From Henricia sp. BOLD:AAB3569 (lineage: Eukaryota; Echinodermata; Asteroidea; Spinulosida; Echinasteridae), in the NCBI GenBank assembly GCA_037783545.1, contig JBBELK010000636.1, positions 496,001 to 560,000 on the forward strand: DNA of 64,000 nucleotides. Reading direction: 5' to 3'. Positions 22,620 to 33,499 of this stretch are shown here, in pieces. The first letter of the stretch is position 1. Every line of letters begins with the position of its first letter. The notes beneath the pieces were generated by a model, which searched no databases, was not told where the DNA came from, and saw nothing but the letters and a program-made list of their open reading frames with translations. A program made the translations under genes and the position numbers.

Positions 22620-23482
22620 GCCGTCCCGGTTCAGCCCGAAGCCATCCGGCCCAGCCTGAAGCCATCCTGACCCAGCCTGAAGCCATCCTGACCCAGCCTG
22701 AAGCCATCCTGACCCAGCCCGAAGCCATCCCAGCCCAGCTCTAAGCCATCCTAGCCCAGCTCACCAAGCACTCCCACTCCCAGCCCAGCCCGAAGACCCC
22801 AAAGCCCAATCTATAGCTACCCCAGCACAACCCAAAGCCACCCCTGTCACAGCCCAAAGCCCCCGGCCCAGCACACCCCAATGCCATCCCAGCCCAGCTC
22901 GAAGCCCCAAAGCCCAGCCCGAAGCCCCGAAGCCCAGCCATAACCCACCCCAGTCCAGCCCGAAGCCCTCCCCAATCCCCACCCGAAGACCTCCCCATCC
23001 CCACCCGAAGCCCTCCCCATCCCCACCCGAAGCCCTCCCCATCCCCACCCGAAGCCCTCCCCATCCCCACCCGAAGCCCTCCCCATCCCCACCCGAAGCC
23101 CTCCCCATCCCCACCCGAAGTCCTCCCATCCCCACCCGAAGCCCTGAAGCGCAGTCTAGCTGAAAGCCACCCTGGTCCAGCCTGAAGCCGTGGGATGACT
23201 TCGAGCTGGGCCGGGATGGCTTCAGGCTGAACTGGGATGGCTTCGGACAGAGCTGAGAAGGCTCTGGGCCAGGTTGGGAGGGTTCCGGGCTGCACTGGGC
23301 CGGGGTGGCTTTGGCTTTGGGCTGGGCCGGGATGGCTTTGGGCTGAAACAGGATGGCTTCGGGCTGGGCCGATGGCTTCGGGCTGGGCCGGGATGTCCTC
23401 GGGCTGGGCCGGGATGGCTTCGGGCTGAAACAGGATGGCTTCATGCAGGTTGGGCCGGGGTGGCTTTGGGCTGGGCCGGGAT
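22620..23482. repeat. GC-rich minisatellite that inverts in the middle
   Basis: From 22620 to about 23150 the units read cagcctgaagccatcctgac and, at about 22975-23145, ccatccccacccgaagccct (about 20 bp). From about 23190 to 23482 the complementary unit (gggctgggccgggatggctt) runs on the same strand, so the array is an inverted pair of arrays. Long open frames here (up to 264 codons) only translate the repeat. Confidence 0.9.
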
Positions 23483-23484
23483 GC

Positions 23485-25045
23485 ACATTTTTTTTTTACA
23501 CCACTGCGAGGGGAATTTGGCAGAAAACGCACCATTTCACTGCTGGTGAAAAGACTATACCCGACTAAAGTTCCCCGTACGTATTATACATGTGCTATAC
23601 AATGCGCTGTATATGTGCATGTAGATTGTGTACGTACGTACGTACGTGTACTGTACATGCAAGATAAATTTCATGATTGATTAGAAAGGGGAAAAAAAGA
23701 ACTGCATACATATTAAAATATCAGCCAAAGGATCAGTCCATATTTTTTTATGTTGAATGAATGGTGAAATATTTTTGTAAAAAAAAAACACCATCGATCG
23801 ACAACATGTCCCAAAAGTATGTATAAGCCCATAGGCCTAAGGCATATGTCTGTTCTAAACCATCATACGCGCTATTATCAACTCCTGTCATAACTTCTAA
23901 CCAATCAAACGTTTTGATCGTCCTTTCGAAATGACGTTGCGATCGTTCTTTCGAGACGACGTTTCGATCGTCCTTTCGAGACGACGTTGCGATCGTTCTT
24001 TCGAAATGACGTTGCGATCGTTCTTTCGAGACGACGTTTCGATCGTCCTTTCGAGACGACGTTTCGATCGTCCTTTTGAGACGACGTTGCGATCGTTCTT
24101 TCGAAACGACGTTGCGATCGTTCTTTCGAAATGACGTTGCGATCGTTCTTTCGAGACGACGTTTCGATCGTCCTTTCGAGACGACGTTTCGATCGTCCTT
24201 TTGAGACGACGTTGCGATCGTTCTTTCGAAACGACGTTGCGATCGTTCTTTCGAGACGACGTTTCGATCGTCCTTTCGAGACGACGTTTCGATCGTCCTT
24301 TCGAGACGACGTTGCGATCTTTCCTTCGAGACGACGTTTCGATTGTCCTTTACGAGACGACGTTTCGATCGTCCTTTACGAGACGAGGTTTCGATCGTCC
24401 TTTCGAGACGACATTTCGGTCGTTCTTTCGAAACAACGTTTCGGTCGTTCTTTCGAAATGTGCGTTTCGATCATTCTTTAAAAACGTTTCGATCGTTCTT
24501 TCGAAACGACGTTTAGGTCGTTCTTTTAAAACACTTTTAGATTTATTTTTTTTAAACACTATAATTTGCCCCTTGAAGCACTTTTTGTTACCTATAAAGT
24601 CACTTTTCAAACATTCCCTCCAAACACTTTTTCAATCACTTCTTCTAAATACTCCGAAAATTCTGATGTTGAGAATTGTAAAATTCTTTAGAATTACCCA
24701 GTAAAAGCATCAGTCATGTCAGTAGGTGCATATTTGATATGGAAAAACCCCGTTGAGGGTGGGGAAATATAGAAGACTTTCACAGGGAACACATATTTTT
24801 CAGCCTATGTGTAGTATCATTAAACTATGTTTTGCATACAAGATCTCGAAGCCAAGATCGGCTACCCCTCATTTTTTTCTGTGGTGAAAAGTCACCGGTA
24901 TCATCGTCGACAGACACGCGGTTTGCTTTGCAGTCATTGGCTTATGGGGCTTATTACGCATGCGCGACTTTTTTCGTAGTCTTTGTACGTGCGCTGTAAC
25001 ATAGGATTACCCCTCGCAGTGGTGTAAAAAAAAAATGCGCGGCCG
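23485..25045. mobile_element. About 1.55-kb TIR element inserted in the minisatellite
   Basis: Ends are ttttttttttacaccactgc followed by gagggg on the left and the complement on the right (about 25013-25036). Minisatellite units (gccgggatgc on the left, ggccgggatagcttcgggct on the right) flank both sides in the same orientation, so the element split the array. Its core is the 25-bp cgatcg minisatellite. No coding capacity. Confidence 0.7.
23920..24540 (+). repeat. 25-bp minisatellite with CGATCG core
   Basis: About 25 tandem units alternate between tttcgatcgtcctttcgaga-cgacg and ttgcgatcgttctttcgaga-cgacg. Variants degenerate toward the right end. Each unit carries the palindromes CGATCG and (T)TTCGA(A). 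Translation yields a repetitive RSF-RDDV peptide and is not taken as a gene. Confidence 0.92.
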
Positions 25046-25127
25046 GGATAGCTTCGGGCTCTTAAAAAGAGTTTTTGCGGGTTTTTCACCCTTCCGTAAT
25101 CGGCGTAAATTTCAGTGTCACGTATAG

Positions 25128-25733
25128 TGATGTCCCCTAACTTGGCGCACTTCGACAACTCACTGGAAATCCGCTCACCTTATAGCAAAACCCCCTAGCA
25201 GAATTAGTTGAAACTTACACACCTTGTAGTATAATTCATAGGCTCCAAGAAAAAGTAATACTTTAATATTTTGACTCATCAACAAGTACAAAATAACACA
25301 AACAATCAGGACAAAACAATGAACACTTTTTTCCCGAAATCGCCCGGACTGTCCCCTAATGTGGAGCGCGTCGCTGATTGGCTGAAACGGTTTGATGCCT
25401 TACTACGATGGCCCACAAAGACCACTTGCACGCACATACTGTGACACTGTACACAACGCCAGTATGCCTGGCTTTATTCACGTGAAATGCCTATTACAGG
25501 CTTCCGTGTATGGTGTCATGACAACCTGAAGCGAACGGCGATGCCTTCACATTCCGGTGAATTTCTAGTAACTGAATGATTCTTCTCCGTATTTTAGTTT
25601 TGGAATTTGTGAAGGTACTTGAGAACTTTATTTCCATTTAATGCCAAGTGCAACAGATTGTTTATTGCGCCAAGAGAGAACGGAAAGTAAAGCCCGCCAC
25701 GTTAGGGGCCGCGCCACGTTGGGGGACATCAAC
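25128..25733. mobile_element. About 600-bp TIR element (GATGTCCCC-AAC-TGGCGC)
   Basis: The left end gatgtcccctaacttggcgc and the right end gcgccacgttgggggacatc are inverse complements with two mismatches. The inner phrases actgtcccctaatgtgg and cgccacgttaggggc repeat the end motif. No reading frame. Confidence 0.65.
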
Positions 25734-25859
25734 AATACATGTATAATATTTCTTGTGATGTTGTTCTTCTGTAAGATTAGTTTTGTCAAATTGTGCGAGT
25801 GTTGATGTTTTGTGAATTTGTTTATGTTGTATATAGTTGTATCTTATTCCAGTTTGTTT

Positions 25860-25986
25860 GTGATTGTGAAGTTGTTTAATTTAATTTGTTTTATGCGTGT
25901 TTGCAGGGCGCTAATGGAAACCAGTTTTTTTAAACTGTTTGGGCCCACCCTGGGTAAATAAATGGAATAAATAAATAAATAAATGT
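25860..25986 (+). mobile_element. 3' tail of an L2/CR1-type LINE
   Basis: The sequence cgctaatggaaaccagtttt, tttgggcccaccctgggtaa and a terminal (AAAT)n run form the hairpin-plus-microsatellite 3' end seen in L2/CR1-like LINEs. Only the untranslated end remains. It lies inside the foldback element just before its right arm. Confidence 0.6.
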
Positions 25987-26243
25987 ACCAATGTGTATAG
26001 CACTCACCAAGACCTACATTTTGAGGGGTAACTTGTATCTCTATGAAAATGTGACAGAATAATGGATATTTGAATTTCCCCCAACCCTAAAGTGGCCGTA
26101 AAAAGTCTTGGGCTTCAGGGTTCATGTTACATCCAAAATCAACTAGTGAGTCCCAGTTAATCTCATGTTAACGTGTCTTAAAATGAAGTACAGATGCAAA
26201 CCTACTAGAAAAATGTTGTTTCGTCAATTCTAGGGGGCGGTGG

Positions 26244-26270
26244 GGTGTGTGTGTGTGTGTGTGTGTGCGT
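26244..26270 (+). repeat. (TG)n microsatellite in the right foldback arm
   Basis: A run of about 12 TG dinucleotides, absent from the left arm at the same place, where only cgtgcatgcgccc is found. It expanded after the arms formed. Confidence 0.85.
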
Positions 26271-26369
26271 GCACGGTGGGCCCCTCTGGCCCATGGACTA
26301 TAAATGAAGTACTGCAATATCGAAAAATATAATTAAGTAACGACAAAGACATGTATACTAAAGCACTTT

Positions 26370-27925
26370 TTGACTTGCACTCATCAGAGCAAAATGCAAG
26401 AATGGCGTGGTGATGCTATCGACGATAGTATAATAGGCTAAAGGCGGGAATGACGTGTTCAGAATGCTGAGCGTTAATTGGTCAGCTCGATAATGGCAGG
26501 GAGCACGCCACTGCGCACGCGCAGTTAGATTACATGGAGCATATGTACAAATTCTCCCCGACGATACAACACAGGTTTTGTGAAGTGAATGAATGTAGCC
26601 TCGAGCATGTGCAGATGCATGATACTGCGTGCTCTGGCCAGTACAGTGAACTGCTGTTTGCTGTATTGTTTCGAGCACTCCGTGTGATCAAGCAAGTCCT
26701 ATAGCAGATGTGCATTCGGGCTGTGTGGCAGCTTTGCGAGCGTTCTTGCAGACACGCGACGGCTGTTTGCGGAAAGCAGGCAGGTTGCTGCGGATGGAGG
26801 ATGGAACGTTCTGTTTAATGCGATCCGCTAGTCTTTGGGACGAACGACCTACGTACCAAGCTTCACATCGGCACCGGAATTCATAGATAACATTAAGTTG
26901 TGTGGTAGGTAGTACGTCTTTACGGACTTCAGGAAGTAACTTACGCGCAGTGAATATTAAACGGTGTAATAGGCGCGCGTCACGGCTTTCGTCAGTTTGT
27001 GAAACTTTCATCTCCACGGTACTTTAACATAAATTTGTTCGGTCCGTGAGGTCGCGGTTTAGAGCAGTTTGCGAGTGAGAGGGATACATGTTTGCTTATT
27101 ACTGATTCGGGATAGCCGTTTTCGCGCAGGATTGACTTGATGGTTTAATTATTTCGTCGTGTAGCTTACACGGCCGGGGGAACAGATGTTTGCTGCTCTT
27201 GACATCAGTACATTGATCAAGCCTATTTTGTACCGTGTAGCACTAAATGAGTCCCATCGGGTGTACTGTCCTGTAAACGTAGGTTTCCGGTATACAGAAG
27301 TGGTAAAGCCGGTGGGCGTTTTCTCAACCAGAACGTCTAGGAATAGAAGAGAGCCAGATTGCTCCATCTCGTGGGTGAACTTGAATGCGGGATGGAGACC
27401 GTTTAGCCTATTGAGGAAGGCTTTGCATGTTGCAACTGAATCGAACACAGCAAATGTGTCGTCAACATAACAGTATACACGAGTGGCGTGCATTTCACAG
27501 GTATAGATCAGCAAAAGCCCGCTTATCATGGTAGCCAACGAAAATGTTTGCCAAAATCGGACCCAGTGGTGACCCCATAGCCACGCCATCTGTCTGTGTG
27601 TACGTGTCATTGAAACTGAATTCAACTCCCTTTAATTCGTGGCTCTATTCATGAGCTTGACAAAGGCGGATTCAGACAAAGAGGGTGGTTGAGTGCTGTG
27701 GTATAACTCTTGCGTGCAGATCCGAACTGTTTCGTCAAGCAGAACGTTTGTGAAAAGACTGGTAATGTCAAAAAAGCACATCGATACCTGTTAAAGTTGG
27801 CAATTGAGAGTACACGCGCGTATTCCTTCGGTGAACGTAAACGAATCCTTGATGACATGCAGTGTTGTCCAGAAGCGCTGGCTGCCGGTAATTTCACCGA
27901 CTACTCTGTCATTTGCCGCCGGCTA
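26370..27925 (-). pseudogene. Penelope-like element, copy A (RT plus GIY-YIG endonuclease)
   Basis: Minus-strand blocks in order: FFDITSLFTNVLLDET, TQTDGVAMGSPLGPILAN, CYVDDTFAVF (the catalytic YVDD), HPAFKFTHEMEQSGSLLFLD, YRKPTFTGQYTRWDSFS. After a gap comes VIYEFRCRCEAWYVGRSSQR with LADRIKQNVPSSI, the GIY-YIG endonuclease. RT followed by GIY-YIG defines Penelope-like retroelements. Several frame changes inactivate it, and the 5' part is missing or unrecognisable. It is antisense in the last RMDN intron. A second copy lies at 37665-38815 in the other orientation. Confidence 0.9.
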
Positions 27926-28144
27926 CTTTTTTAATTTACCAAAAAAAATCATGTTGTTTATTCTCTCTAGTACATGTACTAGAATTACTTTCATATCTCT
28001 TGTGTACATAACCGACAACTCATATATTTTTTGCCAGTTACTAAAAAATCACCCAACCACGGGAAGAAAATACATTTAACTTTGGACTGAAAACGATAGG
28101 CAGCGCATCTAGCGCGAACACGAGCACAGGCTCCGGGTGGGTGC

Positions 28145-28259
28145 TTATAAACCCCAGTATTGTTCGATTTCCTGAGCGAATTCTTTGTTCTCAACTAATT
28201 CCCGCTGAATGGCATTAAGCAACTTGTATTTATAGTTACAGTCACGGAATTTCTGCCAA
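28145..28259 (-). CDS. Candidate terminal exon on the minus strand, unrecognised
   Basis: On the minus strand a ccactcag acceptor precedes one carried-over base and 37 codons ending TAA. The peptide begins WQKFRDCNYKYKLLNAIQRE and ends LVENKEFAQEIEQYWGL. It is charged, helix-like and coherent. It lies just upstream (in the minus sense) of the Penelope-like RT remnant, so it may be that element's N-terminal region, or a host exon nested in the RMDN intron. No homologue is recognised by eye. Confidence 0.3.
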
Positions 28260-28623
28260 CTGAGTGGGTTAGTCCCCTTTTAATTGTCAATCGAATGACA
28301 AATGCACGTTGGCACGGCCAGGTTGGAGCGGGAACCAGTCTATTGTAATCCTAACCCGTGTCCAGATTAACGCGACGATACTGCGTTTTGCAATGGAAAC
28401 AATAGGTTGAGGTTGGAAAAAACCGCGCAAGAAAGCGGCCAAATTCATCGATTTTTCTGACCTTTATTTCTAATTTACGTGCAAATGGTTCAAATGTGAA
28501 CAAGAGGAATATTAATCAGCATGTCCCAAACTACTTATATCCGAAAAAAAAAGTTGCCCCTAAAAAGTTAAGACGAAACTGCAAGATACGGACCTTTTGC
28601 CTATGGCCTACACCCTTACAGAA

Positions 28624-28993
28624 ATGTAAGCTTGCCGCAAGCTTGCCTTAAGCTTGTTATTAAGATTGCAGTCTTGTGTGCAAGCTTGTGTGCATGCTTG
28701 CTGCAAGCTTGCATGCATATCTGCAAGCTTGCACGTAGCTTGCAGCAAGCTTGCAGCAAGCTTGCAGCAAACTTACAGGCCATGTGCAAGCTTGCAGCAA
28801 GCTTACAGCAAACTTGCAGGCCACCTGCAAGCTTGCAGCAAGCTTACAGCAAACTTGCAGGCCATGTGCAATTAAGCTTGCAGCAAGCTTGCACGCGAGT
28901 CTGCATGCTTGCAGCAAGCTAGTATGTGTGCCTGCGAGCTTGCAGCAAGCTACATGTACACGTACATGTGCGTACAAGCTTGCAGCTAGCTTG
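28624..28993. repeat. Minisatellite of AAGCTTGCAGC type, array 1
   Basis: Units of 10-12 bp built on caagcttgcagcaagcttgc, with some longer units containing cttacagcaaacttgcaggcc. The core GCAAGCTTGC is palindromic, so both strands look alike. A second array of the same type lies at 37324-37652. Open frames on both strands (up to 139 codons) are repeat translations. Confidence 0.92.
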
Positions 28994-29548
28994 CATACAC
29001 ATGTGCCTGATGAGAAAAAAATTCCTACATATAAAAATTTCCTACCCGGTACGTATAATAATCCGTTTTTTATTTGCATTTTCTCAATTCAATAGCATTT
29101 GTTTACAAATTTTTTTGTAAACCTTTTCTTCATATAAATTAATTTCTAGATCTGCAACAAATAATTGCCTTAATTAGAAAGAAAAATATAAATCCTTAAG
29201 TTCTGTAGTCCATACAGTAATTGTCCAAACTTGTTTGGAAAACAAACAAGCTTCCAGCTTATAGCAACATAAATAAGACTAGTTGATAATAAAATTATTG
29301 AACCTTTTTACTTTTATTTATTTAGACAAAAAAATAAAAAAATGAATGCAATGCCAGGTTCCATTTATTTGCCTAATCTCCTACACTTTTAACAATGAAG
29401 ATTGAGAACCAGTCTAGGGATATACACTATCTCTGGTTCCCTGACTCCAACATTAAACAAGTGAGCATACAGTAGCAGCAGGAACCAGACTTTTGTAACT
29501 GCATGCTGGTTTGAAAGTGTTGCAAGGGCTGGAAATCCAAATGTGGTG
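28994..29548. other. RMDN intron, no gene seen
   Basis: AT-rich sequence between the minisatellite and the second DIRS element. It contains ggaaccag phrases (about 29408-29488) shared with 4.9 kb and 28.3 kb. Nothing else is recognised. Confidence 0.5.
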
Positions 29549-29729
29549 GATTATTACACTGAACTGCTTACCTTGTTCCATAGTTGACTGAACAATTGCA
29601 TTCCTTTCGCGAGAATGGAATCACCCAAATAAACACAAAAAACACCCCCTCTAGCCCATGTGGTCTAGCCCTATGACCCCAGGTCATGCCATGTGGCCCA
29701 ACAATCGTCCTCACTTTTCGTTTGGCTTC
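29549..29729 (+). repeat. DIRS element 2 left terminal repeat
   Basis: Begins gattattacactgaactgct. The inner part (from ccatagttgactgaacaatt through ccacatgg-type blocks to caatcgtcctcactt) is the near-perfect complement of 36440-36592. The first 30 bases instead pair with 36293-36322 of the internal region. Confidence 0.88.
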
Positions 29730-30178
29730 ACCCTGGACCAGACGTACTTCTGTAGTGCTCCGGTGTTCAGCCAATTTCGAGATCGGTTTCTGTCTAAGTT
29801 TCCGTACAGTCTCCTGACAGACACTCCGTTGGGACGCTTCCAAGGACCTGTTATCTCCTGGATCGAAGCGACTCTAAAGCGGATTTCCACTTCCATATCC
29901 TTTAATAAGATCGTGCGGTTCCTGTTCTAAACTCGCACGAGGGATCGGCCGTCCCGACACCATTTGTTTTGGCGTGGGCTTCGGCCTCTTAATTGTATTC
30001 AGGTGTAATTAATACAGTGTATTTTTTTTTTTGTGATATGTTCGTTCCGCCTTGCTTCCTTAACCTTATTCGCTCTAGATCTCAGTAGATTACTCGAGCG
30101 GGTAGTGTCGGCCAGTCCCGACACTCGGTTAATTTTTGCAGCTTGCGGCGTGCATATCCACCTGGTACAGCCCCTGCT

Positions 30179-31193
30179 ATGGCGCGTAAATGCAATTCCA
30201 TGAACTGCTCGCGCCCTATTCCCCGCTGGGACCCTCACCCTTCATGCTCTATTCAGACCATGCAGCCGCAGAGCCCAGTGTTCCTTGTTCTGCTCGGGGC
30301 TTACCGATGCGCAGTTTACTGCTATTGAGCGAGGCTACACTATAGTTCCGCGCAAGCCGCGTAGCATCTCAGCTAGCGCGTTGGGTGAGGGAAGGGGAAA
30401 TCTGGGGGTTTCTGATGGGAATGGTGCCCAAGAGGGCTCCGGTACCGTCGTTAACCCCGACAGGGCTCCGGTCCTCGTGCCTACGGTGTCTTCGGGTACC
30501 GCTACGGGCACGAAAGGCGAGTCATTAGCTGGATTGGCTAGGCCGATCCGTGCGGAGGGCTCGCGGTGCACGACCAGCGTGGAGGACGGGCATGGCCCAG
30601 CCTCCTTCGCTAACGCTGCACCCCCGGCCGATCAGCAAAGCGAGCCCAAGGGTGGACCGCTGTCGCTGGTCGAGAGAGCTCAGCTCGGTGTTTCCCAGGG
30701 GGTCTCACTGACGCAGAGTTCTCTGGGCCGGCAAGTCGTGACCGCTCCGGGTTCCGGGCCAGGCTCGGATCCCCCCCGCGGTTACGCCCCGGCGTGCGGC
30801 CCGCCTACTAGTTCCATGTCGGAGCTAGCGTGGCGGGCGGGGTCCGTCTTCCGAGATGAACCCCAGGGCACCCCCGGCCGATCAGCAAAGCGAGCCCAAG
30901 GGTGGACCGCTGTCGCTGGTCGAGAGAGAGTTCAGCTCGGTGTTTCCCAGGCAGGGGTCTCACTGACGCAGAGTTCTCTGGGCCGGCAAGTCGTGACCGC
31001 TCCGGGTTCCGGGCCAGGCTCGGATCCCCCCCGCGGTTACGCCCCGGCGTGCGGCCCGCCTACTAGTTCCATGTCGGAGCTAGCGTGGCGGGCGGGGTCC
31101 GTCTTCCGAGATGAACCCCAGGGAAGCTTGCCTTTCCACAGCGCGCCGGGTAACTGGCCTCCCTACGCACAACCCTGTGCGGGAGCCGGCTAG
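30179..31193 (+). pseudogene. DIRS element 2 gag-like ORF1 start
   Basis: ATG opens MARKCNSMNCSRPIPRWDPH, then PSC; Cys-rich starts with WDPH-x-x-C are seen in ORF1 of some DIRS-like elements. A frameshift near 30260 moves into the frame CSGLTDAQFTAIERGY and then a low-complexity Gly/Ser/Pro-rich protein. A 250-bp direct duplication (units starting 30618 and 30868) is embedded here. The rest of ORF1 is scrambled by indels in the module repeats. Confidence 0.5.
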
Positions 31194-33010
31194 GGCGCGG
31201 TGCAGACTTCCCCGGTGTACGCACCGGCGGTAAAAGTCCCGGTGGTTCCTTACACAGCCGAGTCTTCGGTTGCGGGACCACCCTCGCACCGCGCATGGGA
31301 GGCGGAGAGGCCAATGTTTATTAACCACTCCACTCCCCAAAGCCGGGCCGCATGGAACAGGGACGGAGCTCCCTGGTCCACGGTGCGACTGTCCTCGATG
31401 ATGGCCCAGTCGGCCACCACACCGACAGTCGTCACCGCGGCTGCCAACTCAGCCAGGGGCAGCACTACGTGCGGCCCCGCTGAGACACGGCTAACTTGTT
31501 CCGTGTTGGCGCCACGGACTTCCTCCCTTGTTGGGAGGAACTCGGGAGCGCCAGGGGTTGTTTACTCCGGGGCTCAGACCGGTCTGTTCGACCGCTCCCA
31601 ACCCCCTAGACAAACCCTGGGGTGGACCCCGCAGGCGCATCAGTCGGACGTCCGACTTATGCGTCACAGGCAGGTTACCCCCGAGATCGGATGGACTGCC
31701 CGTCGGGCCCTCCTCCGTATACTCGGCTAACCCTGTGCCGTATTACCCGGTGGGTGCTCACCAAGACACGTCCTCGGCCCGGTCCTCGTTGGGTTTCTTA
31801 CCCAGCTGGCCTTCCGCCGATGCACACCAGCCCGGGCAGTTGTTTCCTGCCCATCGGCTCGTGTCAGACGTGCACCGGGGTACGGCATCAGCCAGCTACA
31901 CCTCCCGCGTGCGGCCCGCCTACTAGCTTGCCACGTGGAGCTAGCGCGGCGGGCAGGGTCCGTCTTCCGAGACGAACCCCAGGGAAGCTTGCCTTTCCAC
32001 AGCACGCCGGGAAGCTGGGTCGCGGTGCAGACTTCCTCGGTGGACTCACCGACGATAAGTCCCGGGTTCCCCTTGCAGCCGAGTTTCGGCTGTAGGACCC
32101 CCACGCACCGCGCAAACGGTTGGCTCGCGAACCGCTTAGGGTTTCGGGCTAGGCTCGGATCCTTACTGCGGTTACGCGCTGCCGACGTGCGGCCCGCCTG
32201 CTAGCTCCATGGCGGAGCTGGCGTGGCGGGCGGGGCCAGCCCCTCGGGGCAATTCCCAGGAAAGCTTGCCTTTCCTCAGCACGTCGGGGATGTTGTGTCC
32301 TTGGTACCGTTGTGTGCTGCTGTGGACACAGCAGAGCGTGACCGCTCTGAGCTCCGGGCTAGGCTCGGATCTCCTTTGCGGTTACGTGCCTCCGGTGTGC
32401 AGCCCGCCTGATAGCTCCATGTCGGAGCTGACGTGGCGGGCAGGGTTAGCCCTCGCGGGCAAGAGTCCTTACGAGCAATTCCCAGGAAAGCTTGTCTTTC
32501 CTCAGCACACCGGGGAAGGTCAGAGTTGTCCGCTCCGGTCCGACGTGCAGCACGCCTGCTAGCCCCATGTCGGAGCTGGCGTGGCGGGCAGGGCCTGCCC
32601 CTCGTGGACTACCCCAGGGAAAGCTTGCTTTCCCTCAGCACGCCCGGAAAGTTAGTGCGGCCCGCCTACTAGCTCCACGTCGGAGCTGACATGGCGGGCG
32701 GGGCCAGTCCTCCGGGACAACCCCCAAGTAGGCTTACCTTCCTACAGCACGCGGGACAACTCTGGAGAGCGTACCGCTCCTCTGACGTGCGGCCGCCTGC
32801 TAGCTCCACGTTGGAGCTGGCGTGGCAGGCGGGGACAGCCCCTCGTGGGCTATTCCCAGGAAAGTATTCCCTTTCTCTGCACGCCGGGGAAAGTTGTGTC
32901 CCCGGTGCTTGTCGGCGCCTCTACGGACACTGCGGTTACGCGCCGCCGACGTGCGTCCATCCTGCTAGCTCCTGCGGGGAGCGCGGAGCTGGCGTGGTGG
33001 GCGGGGCCAG
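30780..33010 (+). repeat. Nine-copy GC-rich module repeat in DIRS element 2
   Basis: Each copy centres on gtgcggcccgcctactagct, ccatgtcggagctggcgtgg, cgggcggggccagcccctcg and aagcttgcctttcctcagca. Centres are at about 30819, 31074, 31936, 32210, 32421, 32570, 32680, 32810 and 32985, so spacing varies from about 110 to 860 bp. One frame of a copy reads SELAWRAG...ESLPF, but the reading frame is not kept from copy to copy. It is therefore either a decayed repeated protein module or a DNA-level repeat. Confidence 0.85.
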
Positions 33011-33499
33011 TGGCTCAGCAGCCAGGGCGGCGGGTTTTTCAGGCTCCCTTGTTTGCTGGTACGTGGCACCCCATCAAGGGACACCCATCAAGGGAACCTG
33101 TTTCCCAGATTACGGGGCCTGTTGTCCCTTAGTCAATCTGGCCCAACCGCCCGTACGGCTCAGGAAATGGAGAGCATTCCAGCCGCGGTGCTAGGCTGTT
33201 TTGGGGCATCCCTTATGCCCACGGAATGCCGCCTCCTTTCCTACGAAGACCTCCTCAGGAGGACTTTGTCTCTTCCTACGGAAGCCTCCCATGGATGTCG
33301 ATATCGCTAAGCGACCACCAAGAGGTGGCCGCCCACGATCACAGACAATCCTTGAGTATCGTGGCCTCGTCAGATGTTCGGACGGGCCCTCACTCCTGGC
33401 GGCCTCCCCGGGCCTGCCAGTCGGGGGCATTCGAGACCTTTCTCAGGCGCATTCCAGGACAGACGGAATAACGCCAGCGTGCCCCTCCATTCAGTTCCT

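Larger units (their letters stand above)
21783..26301. mobile_element. 4.5-kb foldback element with roughly 280-300-bp inverted arms
   Basis: The left arm (21783-22063) and right arm (26003-26301) are inverted copies. They share the end ATAGTCCATGGGCCAGAGGG and inner blocks such as ggtttgcatctgtacttt, ctcactagttgattttgga and tacccctcaaaatgtaggtc. The right arm also has a (TG)n expansion. The interior holds minisatellites, a nested element, a TIR element and a LINE tail, but no transposase. It sits within the last RMDN intron. Foldback elements are known for long inverted arms built around repeats. Confidence 0.8.

Noticed and set aside
22741-23535. Open frames of up to 264 codons on the minus strand
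   Set aside because: They translate a GC-rich minisatellite in several frames at once and have no splice sites, domain or codon pattern of a gene.
23920-24540. CRISPR-like repeated array
   Set aside because: Units are contiguous without unique spacers, and the context is a eukaryotic intron.
24131-24704. Open frames of 116 and 167 codons with RSFRDDV repeats
   Set aside because: Produced by the 25-bp minisatellite: the peptide repeat arises because three units equal 75 bases, and the frames end where the array ends.
29006-29013. CTGATGAG as a hammerhead ribozyme core in the minisatellite flank
   Set aside because: Followed by a poly-A run with no possible helix II or GAAA box.
28660-29079. 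139-codon Cys/Ala/Leu-rich open frame on the minus strand
   Set aside because: Translation of the AAGCTTGC minisatellite; equivalent frames exist on the other strand.
32209-33194. Overlapping frames of 117 and 167 codons as separate genes
   Set aside because: They are pieces of the GC-rich module repeat of DIRS element 2 in different frames.
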